From the NCBI GenBank assembly GCA_020053355.1, contig JAGVNI010000003.1, forward strand, positions 1 to 64,000: a DNA stretch of 64,000 bases, read 5' to 3'. The stretch comes from an archaeon (GTDB taxonomy: Archaea > Micrarchaeota > Micrarchaeia > Anstonellales > Bilamarchaeaceae). Under the pieces are notes generated by a model, which worked only from the letters and a program-made list of their open reading frames with translations, was not told where the DNA came from and searched no databases. Of the stretch, positions 9,209 to 18,780 are shown piece by piece; position 1 is the first letter of the stretch; the number at the start of each line of letters is the position of its first letter. The position numbers and the translations under genes are program-made.

Positions 9209-10789
9209 TTAATCGCACCCCGCAGCGCTGTTGTCGCAGGCGATGTCGTCCAGCCCGTAATCGGCCGACGTATCATCGCTCACGGCGAATATGCCGGTCA
9301 ATGGTGAATCAGAGCATGAATTGAAGTTCCTGCATCCCGGAAGGCCGCGTATCTTCACGCCTTCCACGCTTCCGTAGAACAGTTCGCGGTCGAGGCGGCT
9401 GTTCACATCATAGACGTCGTAATCGCTGGCGTAGATGCCTACGACGAAAGTCTCGATGCCGAACTGCGTGCTGTTGCGGATGTAAGAGTCGTTCATGAGG
9501 CGCTGAAGGTAAGATGGCGCCTTCGGGTTGTGGGTGTAATAGCCGCACATCACGAAGTCGCGCACGGTTTCGAGCTCGTATATGCCGCTTCCGGTCGTTG
9601 AGAGTTTGCGGTTCAGGTTATCCGCCACTTCGCTATTCAGGTATGTGTTGAGTATGAGCACGCACCGGCGCGTCATGTTGGTGCCGTCAAGCATCGGGCA
9701 CTCGGGCGCTTTGCTCGCATTGAAACCCGGCGCAATGATGAATGGCAGGTTGGTCGTTTCCCCCGCGCTCGGGTCCATCGACACGTTGCAGTCGGGCGCT
9801 GCACCATGCCGGATTGGAAGGAATGTGTGCGATTCGGTCCCGCCGCAGCCGTCATCTGTGATTGTCGGGTTGCTTGTCACTATGTAGCCGGCAAAGCCCT
9901 GGTAAACAGATGGCGTCAGGGCCATGATTTCGTCGAAAGTCCCGACCAGTATGTAGTTGCCCCGGTCGCTCGGAGCTATCGCCGTCGCGGTGGGCGCAAG
10001 GTTGGCCGAGACGCCCGCCATCGCAAGGGGCCCATAGAGCCACCCTTGTCCGCCGGCGACAGTCTGGGACATCCGGCTTACTGAAATGGACGAGTAATCG
10101 GGATAGAGGTCCTTCCTGAAGAAGAACTGCCGGTAGACCGTCATGTTGTCTCCGGCTGCTGTGGCGCTTTCCCGAGCAAGTGCCGGGTCCACAAGGCCAG
10201 TGACGTTTATCGTGTTGTTGATGCGGTAGGTCCTTGAGACCGCAGAGGTGTTCGTGTAGTCCTTGAGCCCGAACTTGATGTCGAATGAGTAGTTGATGTT
10301 GTCATAGTCGCTCTGGCCGAGGGCGAAGTTAGTCACCTGGTATTCGCTCACATAGACGCCGATGGCGCGGAGCGATGCGTTCAGGTTTTCGACCCACGCA
10401 CGGAGCGAGGAATTGCCTTCGGAGGGCATCGCATCGCCGCCACGGAAGTGGCTCCCGGATGCGTTGCCATCCACCAGAAGCTCGCCAAGCGCTTCGCGCG
10501 CGTTCTGGCCTTCGTCTCCGGCCGGCCCGGGAATGAGCGAGTTCTCAATCGAGTAATCGTTCAGCCGGACCAGGTTGCGGTTCATTATCAGGTACGTTAT
10601 GCTGTCCATTTTCGCAGGGGTAATCTGCTCCATCGTCAGCTCCACGGTCGACTCCTTGTAGAACTCGGAGAATCCGCGCTCGGAGGCCTCGATGGATTTC
10701 ACCCATACCGAAATGGAAAGAAGGATATAGATAAGTATGAGGAAGACGGTCACGGTAAACAGGAATCCTTTCTTATCCAACATAACCAC
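9209..10789 (-). CDS. Large N-terminally anchored secreted protein in pilin-like cluster
   Basis: MLDKKGFLFTVTVFLILIYILLSISVWVKS then about 480 aa predicted extracytoplasmic, N-glycosylation-type sequons, several Cys. Confidence 0.6.
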   Translation of the reverse strand: MVMLDKKGFLFTVTVFLILIYILLSISVWVKSIEASERGFSEFYKESTVELTMEQITPAKMDSITYLIMNRNLVRLNDYSIENSLIPGPAGDEGQNAREALGELLVDGNASGSHFRGGDAMPSEGNSSLRAWVENLNASLRAIGVYVSEYQVTNFALGQSDYDNINYSFDIKFGLKDYTNTSAVSRTYRINNTINVTGLVDPALARESATAAGDNMTVYRQFFFRKDLYPDYSSISVSRMSQTVAGGQGWLYGPLAMAGVSANLAPTATAIAPSDRGNYILVGTFDEIMALTPSVYQGFAGYIVTSNPTITDDGCGGTESHTFLPIRHGAAPDCNVSMDPSAGETTNLPFIIAPGFNASKAPECPMLDGTNMTRRCVLILNTYLNSEVADNLNRKLSTTGSGIYELETVRDFVMCGYYTHNPKAPSYLQRLMNDSYIRNSTQFGIETFVVGIYASDYDVYDVNSRLDRELFYGSVEGVKIRGLPGCRNFNSCSDSPLTGIFAVSDDTSADYGLDDIACDNSAAGCD

Positions 10790-10790
10790 C

Positions 10791-11537
10791 TTAGATGTAA
10801 ATCGTAAGCTTCACTATGTTCACGTCTGATGACGGAACCAGGTCTCCTCCGAGGATGTCGCCCGGGGGCGTGTTGCCGATGGTCTGGTTGACCTCGGATG
10901 TGGTCCCGTCGCCGTTGTCCACGGTCGTCGTGATGGTGCCGCACGTTATGATGCCCCAATCCACGGTGCTGCTGCCTCCGGTTGTTCCCCCGGAGCCATC
11001 AAGGTCGCCACCCATGATGCCGTCCCCATGGCACGAGGCGTATTGGTAAGGCGAATTCAGGAGCTTGAACACTTTTCCACCGTAACCGAATGTCATGACC
11101 TGTGTTGCCACGGCAAGCTTCTTGCTCTTCTTGGCATGGTCGTCCGCGATTTCTTCAGGCGAATCCCCGCCGGTGTCATATAGCACCGTCCAGTTCTGCC
11201 CCCGGTCATCGCTCATTTCCATGACATATCCGAACTGCTTGGGGACCATCTCCCCGACAGTGTTCTGGATGATGTTGGTCCTGTGGGCGGTATTGTTCTG
11301 CGAGACTATATTGTCGAGCAGTGAGCCGGTTGCCTTGCATTCGCCGTAGTCGTCGCTGCACACGGTTGTCGAAAGCGAAAGCAGCACGTCCCTTGACAGG
11401 TAATGCCCCTGCGTCAGCAGGTAGTAGTATGCCGATGGGACGCTCGAGAAGAATATGAGCGAGTAGATTGCTACCAGGGCCAGCGTGAAGGCCACAAAAG
11501 CGTCTAGAGAGAATATGAATGCACGCATGGTAGTCAC
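10791..11537 (-). CDS. Pilin-like N-terminally anchored secreted protein
   Basis: MRAFIFSLDAFVAFTLALVAIYSLIFF N-terminal helix; Gly/Thr-rich exterior; adjacent to the other pilin-like genes. Confidence 0.6.
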   Translation of the reverse strand: MTTMRAFIFSLDAFVAFTLALVAIYSLIFFSSVPSAYYYLLTQGHYLSRDVLLSLSTTVCSDDYGECKATGSLLDNIVSQNNTAHRTNIIQNTVGEMVPKQFGYVMEMSDDRGQNWTVLYDTGGDSPEEIADDHAKKSKKLAVATQVMTFGYGGKVFKLLNSPYQYASCHGDGIMGGDLDGSGGTTGGSSTVDWGIITCGTITTTVDNGDGTTSEVNQTIGNTPPGDILGGDLVPSSDVNIVKLTIYI

Positions 11538-11639
11538 TTTGTTGGCGCATTATTTAAAAACCATATGTTCAAGCTCATTTTTATCGTTTTAGACACACTA
11601 TTCCGTTCCAACCCCGGAGTTTATTATATAAGGCCGTCC

Positions 11640-12050
11640 TCACGATGCGTTTCCGCCAAGGCAAGGCCCGTAGCCGGTTCCGCAGTCGTTGCATGCTTTT
11701 AGGGCATATGGGCAGTTGTTTTTGAGGCAGGGCGCCTTGGAGCCGCTCATGCAGACGCGCTCCCATTTGCACCCGCCCCATGCGCCCCCGACGCATGTGG
11801 AGAGGCCGCTGCAGTTGCCGACCTTGCAGTACTGGGTCAGGCCGTCTTTGCAGGCAGACTGAGTCCCGGACGGGGTGGTTGCGGCGGGGGGCGGGGAGTA
11901 ATCCCCGGTCCATGTTGAGAAAAAGCCGTAGGCGAGCACAAGCGCCATGAGAAGAAGGAAAAGGATGGGGAAAAAATTCTTCAAAAAATCACTTGAAAGC
12001 CACGGACGGGCTTGCGGATGCCGCCTGGAGGTTCCGGACGAAGCTGTCAA
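11640..12050 (-). CDS. Membrane-anchored Cys-rich small protein
   Basis: TM FPILFLLLMALVLAYGFF followed by CKDGLTQYCKVGNCSGLSTCVGGAWGGCKWERVCMSGSKAPCLKNNCPYALKACNDCG; true start probably downstream of 12050. Confidence 0.5.
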   Translation of the reverse strand: MTASSGTSRRHPQARPWLSSDFLKNFFPILFLLLMALVLAYGFFSTWTGDYSPPPAATTPSGTQSACKDGLTQYCKVGNCSGLSTCVGGAWGGCKWERVCMSGSKAPCLKNNCPYALKACNDCGTGYGPCLGGNAS

Positions 12051-12933
12051 CGCCGAAAAGGCCGGGCTCGGCTACGCTTGTCGCAACAGGGCAGATGCGG
12101 ATTTCCTCAGGGCTGCCATACGAGATGTTCGCCAGGTCGGCGGCTTTCGTAATCGCGTCCCGTTTATTGCCGATTTGGTCCACGAGCCCGACCTTGAATG
12201 CCTGCCTTCCGGTCAGCACCCGGCCGTCTGTGACGTTGTTGAAGAGGGCCATGTTGAGCCGGTCCTTCCGGTTCTCCAGGACCACGCCCCGGAACTCCGA
12301 GTAAATCTCATCGACAATCCCCTGGAATATCGCCCGCTCGTCTTCGGTCATGTTCCGGTACGGCGAACCGATGTCCTTATGGGCGCCGGATGTGATCGAG
12401 GTGGTGTTGATGCCGAGCTTCTCGAAGAGGCCTTCCATGCTCGTGATTGTCGTGATGACTCCGATGCTCCCGGTGAGCGCGTCCGGGTCGGATACGATGT
12501 AGTCTGTTCCCGAAGCGACATAGTATGCCCCGGATGCGGCGATTTCCCTGAAGTAGGATACCTTGGGCTTGTCAAGAGTCTTGACCGATTCGTAGACCTC
12601 GCGCGTGGCCACGACGGAACCCCCGCCAGAGTTGAAAACGAACACGACTGCCCCGACGTCATCGCGCTGGTTCAGGCCGTCAATCGTCCCGGCAAGCTCC
12701 TCAGAACCAGGGTAACCTGCCCCTCCGAATATCGAAGCCGGGGAGCCCTCGACGGAAAGCGGCATGTCGACATCGACCACCGCGACGCACTGCCCAAGCA
12801 GCGCCGGAGAGAATGACGAGAGGACGAAGAACAGGGCGATGACCAGGAGGAACACGAATGCCAGGGCAAGCGCGGTCCCAATCAGCAGGCCGGCATTTGG
12901 CCTGGGGGGGCGTTTTTTGATTTCGGTTTGCAT
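11989..12933 (-). CDS. sppA: Signal peptide peptidase SppA-like (S49) serine protease
   Basis: N-terminal TM, GGGSVVATREVYESVK, SGAYYVASGTDYIVSDPDALTGSIGV; likely start MQTEIKK at 12933. Confidence 0.9.
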   Translation of the reverse strand: MQTEIKKRPPRPNAGLLIGTALALAFVFLLVIALFFVLSSFSPALLGQCVAVVDVDMPLSVEGSPASIFGGAGYPGSEELAGTIDGLNQRDDVGAVVFVFNSGGGSVVATREVYESVKTLDKPKVSYFREIAASGAYYVASGTDYIVSDPDALTGSIGVITTITSMEGLFEKLGINTTSITSGAHKDIGSPYRNMTEDERAIFQGIVDEIYSEFRGVVLENRKDRLNMALFNNVTDGRVLTGRQAFKVGLVDQIGNKRDAITKAADLANISYGSPEEIRICPVATSVAEPGLFGVDSFVRNLQAASASPSVAFK

Positions 12934-12985
12934 GTGAGGTGAATCGCATGGAATGAATATAAATGTTCTTTGGAGAAAAGGGGTC

Positions 12986-13501
12986 ATGGAGCCGCTCCTC
13001 GACCTTCTCCTATTTCTCATTCCGATTTATGTCGCGAACTCCTCCCCGGTCGTCCTCGGCGGAGGTGCTCCCCTCGATTTCGGGCTCGTGCTTCCGGACG
13101 GCAACCGGCTGCTCGGAAACGGCAAGACCATCCGGGGCTTCCTGGGAGGCATACTTGCAGGGACGGTCGCCGGGGGCATGACGGCCGTGTTCTACCAATC
13201 GCCGTTCTTCCCGAATACTGAGATGCAGTTCATCGGCGCTTTCGTGCTTGCCTTCGGCACTCTGGCAGGGGATGCCATGGGGAGTTTCATCAAGAGGAGG
13301 GCGGGCGTCGGCTGGGGCAAGCCGTTCATGCTCGATACGATAACATTCCTGATTGTGGCGCTCGTCCTTGTCTACCCGCTCGCATCCGCAAGGCTGTACG
13401 AACCGCTGAACCTGGTTTTCTTCGGTGCGCTCACGCTGATCATCCATCCGCTAGCCAACCTGCTGGCAAACAGGGCAGGACTCAAGAACGTGCCGTGGTG
13501 A
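12986..13501 (+). CDS. carS: CDP-archaeol synthase
   Basis: Polytopic; LVLPDGNRLLGNGKTIRGFLGGILAGTVAGG and GTLAGDAMGSFIKRRAGVGWGKPFMLDTITFLI are characteristic. Confidence 0.9.
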   Translation: MEPLLDLLLFLIPIYVANSSPVVLGGGAPLDFGLVLPDGNRLLGNGKTIRGFLGGILAGTVAGGMTAVFYQSPFFPNTEMQFIGAFVLAFGTLAGDAMGSFIKRRAGVGWGKPFMLDTITFLIVALVLVYPLASARLYEPLNLVFFGALTLIIHPLANLLANRAGLKNVPW

Positions 13502-14577
13502 ACATGCCGGACAGCAGAATAATAGCCGAGGGATTGAAGCGCGGGAAGGTCGAGAGGCAAAGCGGCGAGATTGAATACACCCGGTTTCGGGAAGGCTTCC
13601 GCGGCATCGAACGCGGCACGGTCATCGCGGAGGGGGTGGGGCGGGTGGTCTGGGGATACCCGCATATTCCGCGCATATTCACCCTCGAAAAAGGCATCGC
13701 GAGGAACATCAAGGCAGGGCATGTCTGCGCCGAGGAGAAGATAGACGGCTTTAACGTTCGCATCGCGCTTGTCCGGGGACGGGTCTGCGCGTTCTCAAGG
13801 GGCGGTTTTCTCGACATGTTCGCGACCGAGAAAGCGAGGGAGCTCGGGTTCGGGAAGTTCTTCAAGGCGTATCCGGAACATGTGCTCTGCGGGGAGATGA
13901 TAGGGAACACGCCGCACACGACGCCAACCGACGGGTATGACGTGAAGCTGTTCATTTTCGACATAGACGAGGGCGACGGCAAGTACCTGCCGTGCGCTGA
14001 GAAGCACGCCCTCCTGAAGAAGTTCGGCATCGAAGGCGTGCCGGTGCTCGGCCGCTTCAGAAGCGATGATTTTTCCGGCCTGAAAAAACTCGCCATCGCA
14101 ATCAACAAAGGCCGCAAAGAGGGGATGGTGCTTAAAAGCGACGACCGCAGCGAGGTCGTAAAATACGTGACGCCCTGGTCCGATATCGAGGATATTGAGC
14201 GGACGTCGGGAATCCTCTTCGACATGCCGATAGGATTCTACTACCAGCGCGTCCTGCGCTCGGCTTTCTTCATCAACGACTTCGAGCTAGACCGTGACGA
14301 ATACGCGAAAAAGCTGGGACATGCGTTCTACGGCGCCCTGATTCGCGCGATAAAGGATGCGCATGATGGCAGGGGCGTCGCGGACGAGTTCGAGATATCG
14401 TTCACGGACCCGGCCGTGTGGGACGACATCCGCAGGCATATGGGAAAGGAGGTCAAGGTCGAGGAGATATGGACTAAAAGGGAGAACGGCCGCACCCGCC
14501 TCCGGTTCCGCAAGATATACAAGAAGACGTCGAGGATGCTCATATCCCACGCCTCGGGCAAGGGCGTTACGGACTGA
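13495..14577 (+). CDS. Archaeal ATP-dependent RNA ligase (Rnl3-type)
   Basis: EEKIDGFNVRIALVRGR (KxDG-type nucleotidyl-transfer motif), GEMIGNTPHTT, EGMVLKSDDRSEVVKYV; overlaps carS end. Confidence 0.9.
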   Translation: MVNMPDSRIIAEGLKRGKVERQSGEIEYTRFREGFRGIERGTVIAEGVGRVVWGYPHIPRIFTLEKGIARNIKAGHVCAEEKIDGFNVRIALVRGRVCAFSRGGFLDMFATEKARELGFGKFFKAYPEHVLCGEMIGNTPHTTPTDGYDVKLFIFDIDEGDGKYLPCAEKHALLKKFGIEGVPVLGRFRSDDFSGLKKLAIAINKGRKEGMVLKSDDRSEVVKYVTPWSDIEDIERTSGILFDMPIGFYYQRVLRSAFFINDFELDRDEYAKKLGHAFYGALIRAIKDAHDGRGVADEFEISFTDPAVWDDIRRHMGKEVKVEEIWTKRENGRTRLRFRKIYKKTSRMLISHASGKGVTD

Positions 14578-14634
14578 TTGGAGAAGATAAAAAAATGGCA
14601 GGAACCCGCGGGACCCGGACCTGCGGGACAAACC

Positions 14635-15204
14635 TCACTGGCTTTTCAGCTTTTTCAGGAGCGGATAGAACTTGTCGGCCTGAAGGTGCTCGCACCCTAT
14701 CTGGTTGGAGAACTTGATTGCGCCCTCATCCGAAGATATAAGCGTCGCCTCAAGCTCCTTTGCGAGCAGGACGAGCTCGAAATCCTCCTTGCTGTCGATG
14801 ATGCCGGTGCGCATGGCCTCGCGGTACTTGTCGCGCAGCTTCCGGAGCTTCTCGTCGTTGTCCGGATGGTTGTCCTTCGCGAACTCCTCGGAGAGGCGGA
14901 GGCCCTTGTTTATGCGCAGCCGCACATCCTCTATGAAGTCGTAAAGCACCGCCGCGGGCAGGTATATGCCGTATGTGTTGGGGGCGCGCTTCTTCACGAC
15001 GAGCTCAAGCTCCTCAATGGCTTTTGCGTCGGCGAAGTTCTTCAGCTCGCTGAATATGGACGGGGGGATATACAACTCGATGTCCAGCCCTTCTATGTAT
15101 TTCACAAACCCAAGGACGGCGGAACTCGGGTCTTTCCCGAATTTCTCGCGCGCGTACGGGTTGACGAACAGGGATGTGTCTATGACGAATTTCCGCGTTG
15201 CCAT
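14635..15204 (-). CDS. RNA ligase partner protein (PIN-like)
   Basis: MATRKFVIDTSLFVNPYAREKFG...ISSDEGAIKFSNQIGCEHLQADKFYPLL; convergent with the RNA ligase. Confidence 0.85.
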   Translation of the reverse strand: MATRKFVIDTSLFVNPYAREKFGKDPSSAVLGFVKYIEGLDIELYIPPSIFSELKNFADAKAIEELELVVKKRAPNTYGIYLPAAVLYDFIEDVRLRINKGLRLSEEFAKDNHPDNDEKLRKLRDKYREAMRTGIIDSKEDFELVLLAKELEATLISSDEGAIKFSNQIGCEHLQADKFYPLLKKLKSQ

Positions 15205-15292
15205 GGCTGGAATGGGGATATGAGGATTAAAAGGCTATTCAAGGGCAGGCACGGGTAAATAAACGCTTCCGCTCCCGCAGCTTCCGCTACCG

Positions 15293-16375
15293 CTAAATCA
15301 GCTTCACGAGGCCGCGGCCTATCTCGGGTATGTTGCCGCCGAAAAGGTTCGTCGTGTTGAGGACGAATGTCAGCAGCATGACGAACGCTATCATCGGGAA
15401 GATGCAGAGCGAATGGATGAGGTTGCGCTCGAAATCGCCTATGCGAAGCGTTATCATGGTCCCCAGCTCCTCACGGTTGGCGAGGATGAGGTCGCGGAAC
15501 TCCATCATTTTCCCGGCATCATCCGCCCCGCATGCCATCGAGCTGATGTCCGGGACTTCCGGAAGCGAGCACGAGTAGCCGGGGCCGCCGGTTTCGGTCA
15601 CGTTGAAGGAGACGATGTTCGACTGCGCGTGTGGCAGGCCGAGCGACGCTATCAGGATGTATGAAAGCGGGAAGACGAAGTAAAGGCCGAACGACATCGC
15701 CATGAGATATGCCCCTGCGCCCCGCGTTGGAGGGAACGCCCGCAGGATTACTCCTATGGAGAAGAAGAAGCCGGCGTAGAACTTGATGAAATTGAGGATA
15801 TGCACCAGCAGGTAGAAGACGTACATGTAGAACGAGAACGAGGATGTCGCATTCATTATGCGCTCCTCTATCCATTTCACGCCGAAACCTGACGCATGCT
15901 CGGACATGAATATCTCCATGTAGACTGACGTCATGGCGGCAATCGGGACTTCGAGGGCGTATAGGATGTCCATCATGCGCTGGACGCATTTGGTCGGCGT
16001 CGCCATGTAGAGCTTCATCCAGTCGATGAGGGTGCTCTCGCTGAAAACCATGCTGCATGCCGCGGAATACGTCGCGCTTGTCGGGTCGCCGCAGTTGAAG
16101 CCGAACGACACGAGGTACAGCGAGCGCGCCAGGCTGTTGTCCCCGCCAGCCAGGCGGGGCTCGGCCAGGCCGATTATCCCGACGGTCATGATGACGATGA
16201 GGACGGTCGAGGCGGCATAGACGAACTCCGTCTTGGCCACCTGCTCCAGGTTGCGCAGGCTGAAGAGCCTGGAGAGCATGATGAGCGCGGCCGAGCCGAT
16301 TATCGAGAACGCAGCTGCGGCTACCGATATCGTTTTCCAGTCGTTATAGCCATAGAAGCTAGATGTGAAATCCAC
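15293..16375 (-). CDS. Multi-pass membrane protein, array paralog 6 (last in transcription order)
   Basis: GVILRAFPPTRGAGAYLMAMSFGLYFVFPLSYIL; C-term FGGNIPEIGRGLVKLI. Confidence 0.7.
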   Translation of the reverse strand: MDFTSSFYGYNDWKTISVAAAAFSIIGSAALIMLSRLFSLRNLEQVAKTEFVYAASTVLIVIMTVGIIGLAEPRLAGGDNSLARSLYLVSFGFNCGDPTSATYSAACSMVFSESTLIDWMKLYMATPTKCVQRMMDILYALEVPIAAMTSVYMEIFMSEHASGFGVKWIEERIMNATSSFSFYMYVFYLLVHILNFIKFYAGFFFSIGVILRAFPPTRGAGAYLMAMSFGLYFVFPLSYILIASLGLPHAQSNIVSFNVTETGGPGYSCSLPEVPDISSMACGADDAGKMMEFRDLILANREELGTMITLRIGDFERNLIHSLCIFPMIAFVMLLTFVLNTTNLFGGNIPEIGRGLVKLI

Positions 16376-16386
16376 TCATATCACGC

Positions 16387-17550
16387 TCATATCATCCTGG
16401 TCAGCGAACTGACGTCCACCTCTTCGCCGAAGCTCTTGCTGAGGGACTTGGCGGCCTGCGTGAAGATTATCACGTTGAATGCCGGGACGATGAACCCTAT
16501 CGCGAAAGCCCAGGCGATTACCGAAATCGGGAATATCATCAGCATCAGGAACATGTTCCCTATGACGTTCTGGAGAAGGCTCCCGAGGCCCCCGACCGCG
16601 CCGCTTATCAGGTCTATCAGGCTGCCCCCGATGCCTGTGAAGTTGCTTTCATAGAACCTCTTGAAGTGCCCGGTGAAGCACACGCGGTCCGGCTGCGACT
16701 GCGGGTCGCACCCCTCCTGCATGTATTGGGTCAGCATGAGGCGGAAGGTGACGAGCGGGCCGCCGAGGGGGGAGTAGAACATCGTGTACGTGATTGTCGA
16801 GATTGCCGGGAAAACGAAAAGGAATGCGAGCGCGACGCCGATAATCGTCCCCCCGAGCCTCCGGGTAGGGACGAATGCGCGGAGGAATATGCCTATCGGG
16901 AGGTAGTATTTCAGGAAAGCCTGGAGCGAGAAGACGTATACGACAAGCTGCGCGTGGTTGATGACGAATGCCAGCGCAAGGGCCACCGTCATCTGGTAGA
17001 GCAGCTGCTTGAGAGGCGATGCGAAGCCTGCCATCGGCGATGCCACGAGGCCGATGCCGAGCGGCCGCGCATACGGGGTCACCGAGGCGACCTGGTCGAC
17101 ATACATGTTGATGATGTAGTTCATCTCCAGCCAGCCGCTCATGTCATTTTCGACGCGCTGGTAGAAGTGGGCGGTGGCATCGTATATCAGCGTATTCGAG
17201 GTCGTGCCCGTGCAGGTGAGCGGAGGCGTGCAGGTGTCGGTCGGGATTAGTTCGGCCGGGATGAGGCTGCCAAGCGTCAGTGTGCCCATGGCCGCGACCG
17301 CGGCGTAAATCATCGGGATCATCAGCGCGGTTATCACAAGCTCGTACAGCTCGGATTTCACATAGGCATGCAGCTGGGGGTTCCGGAACAGGGAACCCCA
17401 TGCGTAGATGAATGCCAGTATCACTCCCGATACGGACAGCGCAAGGCCCGCAAGCCCGGCGTAGTACCAGAGGTAGGGGTTCGCGACAGCAAGGCCGGCG
17501 CTTCCGGCCACGATTTCACCTGGTGTTATCAGATCCATCCAATACCTCAT
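16387..17550 (-). CDS. Multi-pass membrane protein, array paralog 5
   Basis: GIFLRAFVPTRRLGGTIIGVALAFLFVFP; C-term SFGEEVDVSSLTRMI; 4-nt overlap with next gene. Confidence 0.7.
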   Translation of the reverse strand: MRYWMDLITPGEIVAGSAGLAVANPYLWYYAGLAGLALSVSGVILAFIYAWGSLFRNPQLHAYVKSELYELVITALMIPMIYAAVAAMGTLTLGSLIPAELIPTDTCTPPLTCTGTTSNTLIYDATAHFYQRVENDMSGWLEMNYIINMYVDQVASVTPYARPLGIGLVASPMAGFASPLKQLLYQMTVALALAFVINHAQLVVYVFSLQAFLKYYLPIGIFLRAFVPTRRLGGTIIGVALAFLFVFPAISTITYTMFYSPLGGPLVTFRLMLTQYMQEGCDPQSQPDRVCFTGHFKRFYESNFTGIGGSLIDLISGAVGGLGSLLQNVIGNMFLMLMIFPISVIAWAFAIGFIVPAFNVIIFTQAAKSLSKSFGEEVDVSSLTRMI

Positions 17551-18779
17551 ATGATTTTCAGGAACGACATGAAATTCACGTCCACCCTGAAAAAGCTCGC
17601 TATCTCCTTGGCCGCCGTCAGCACGACGAATATGTTGATGAACGGCAGCAATATGCTGATTATGACTATGTAGTAGACCGAGCCTCGTATCAGTTCGAAT
17701 GCAAGGTTGAGCGCGCCCCCTAGGAAGAACGGCATGAAGACGCCGGCCATGAGGAACATCATGACGAGCACCGAGCCGAAAAGGCTCATGATTCCGCTCT
17801 TATGCAGGAATGCGCCCATCGCCTTCTGGGCATCCACGAGGTTGAATTTCATTATCTTGTGGACCTCGTAATCGAAGAGGAACATGAACGGGTAGAAAAG
17901 GGCCAGGGCGAACACCAGGGCGAAGAGCGCTTCGCCCGCGTTGCGGGTGTACGGGAATGCGCGCATCAGCATGCTGAGCGGGATGAAAAGCCCCCAGGTC
18001 CATTTCTTTATCAGGCAGAGCGTCACGATGTGCAGCATCCACTCGCTTATCCCGAGCGACAGGAACTGGAGGGCGCTCCCTACGATGTCTATAAGCGGCT
18101 TCATGACCGGGCCGAGGTTGAACTGGTACATGGCGCGCCAGGTGACCCCGACCCACATCGTGGACGAATAGAGCGTGTGTATGACCATGTTGTACATGAC
18201 CAGCATGCCGTAGTGACCCACCATGTCGCTCACCATCAGCCTGGCAAAGGCCATGGCGGCATCCATCATGCTATGCACGTTCGGGTTGTTGTATATCCGG
18301 TCGCTGGTATCCACCGCCCGCAGCGAATACCACATCTCCCCCGCCGCGAGGAGCGCGACGAGGAGCATCACGCGCCCGACTGTGAGGGCGGTCTGGAATA
18401 TCTCGTCCTTGGCAAGCGCAATCATCTGGGGGGAATTGAAGAGCTGCCCGAGCATATAGACCACCGCCAGGCCGAGGATGACGACCATGACGACGAGGAT
18501 TGTCGGTGCGTACCACATCCCGGCTATGGTGGAGAACCCGCCCACCGCGCTAATCCAGCTGTCGCCGCAGTTGCCCGGCCCGAAGGCGTCGTAGACCGAG
18601 TTGAATGCCGTCGGCGCGAGCTGGCCGCCCGCCCCGGCGGCGTCGACGAAGTCCCGCCCCTGTCCGGAAAGCGAGTCTGTGGTGTTGTTGAAGAAGCTGG
18701 AGAGCGAGCTGTCGTCTGTGGCATATGCTGCGGCAGCAATGAAAAGAAGCGTCAGGGTGGGCAGCAGCAGTTGTTTCAT
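17547..18779 (-). CDS. Multi-pass membrane protein with signal peptide, array paralog 4
   Basis: MKQLLLPTLTLLFIAAAAYATDD signal; SMLMRAFPYTRNAGEALFALVFALALFYP; C-term FFRVDVNFMSFLKII. Confidence 0.7.
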   Translation of the reverse strand: MKQLLLPTLTLLFIAAAAYATDDSSLSSFFNNTTDSLSGQGRDFVDAAGAGGQLAPTAFNSVYDAFGPGNCGDSWISAVGGFSTIAGMWYAPTILVVMVVILGLAVVYMLGQLFNSPQMIALAKDEIFQTALTVGRVMLLVALLAAGEMWYSLRAVDTSDRIYNNPNVHSMMDAAMAFARLMVSDMVGHYGMLVMYNMVIHTLYSSTMWVGVTWRAMYQFNLGPVMKPLIDIVGSALQFLSLGISEWMLHIVTLCLIKKWTWGLFIPLSMLMRAFPYTRNAGEALFALVFALALFYPFMFLFDYEVHKIMKFNLVDAQKAMGAFLHKSGIMSLFGSVLVMMFLMAGVFMPFFLGGALNLAFELIRGSVYYIVIISILLPFINIFVVLTAAKEIASFFRVDVNFMSFLKII

Positions 18780-18780
18780 G

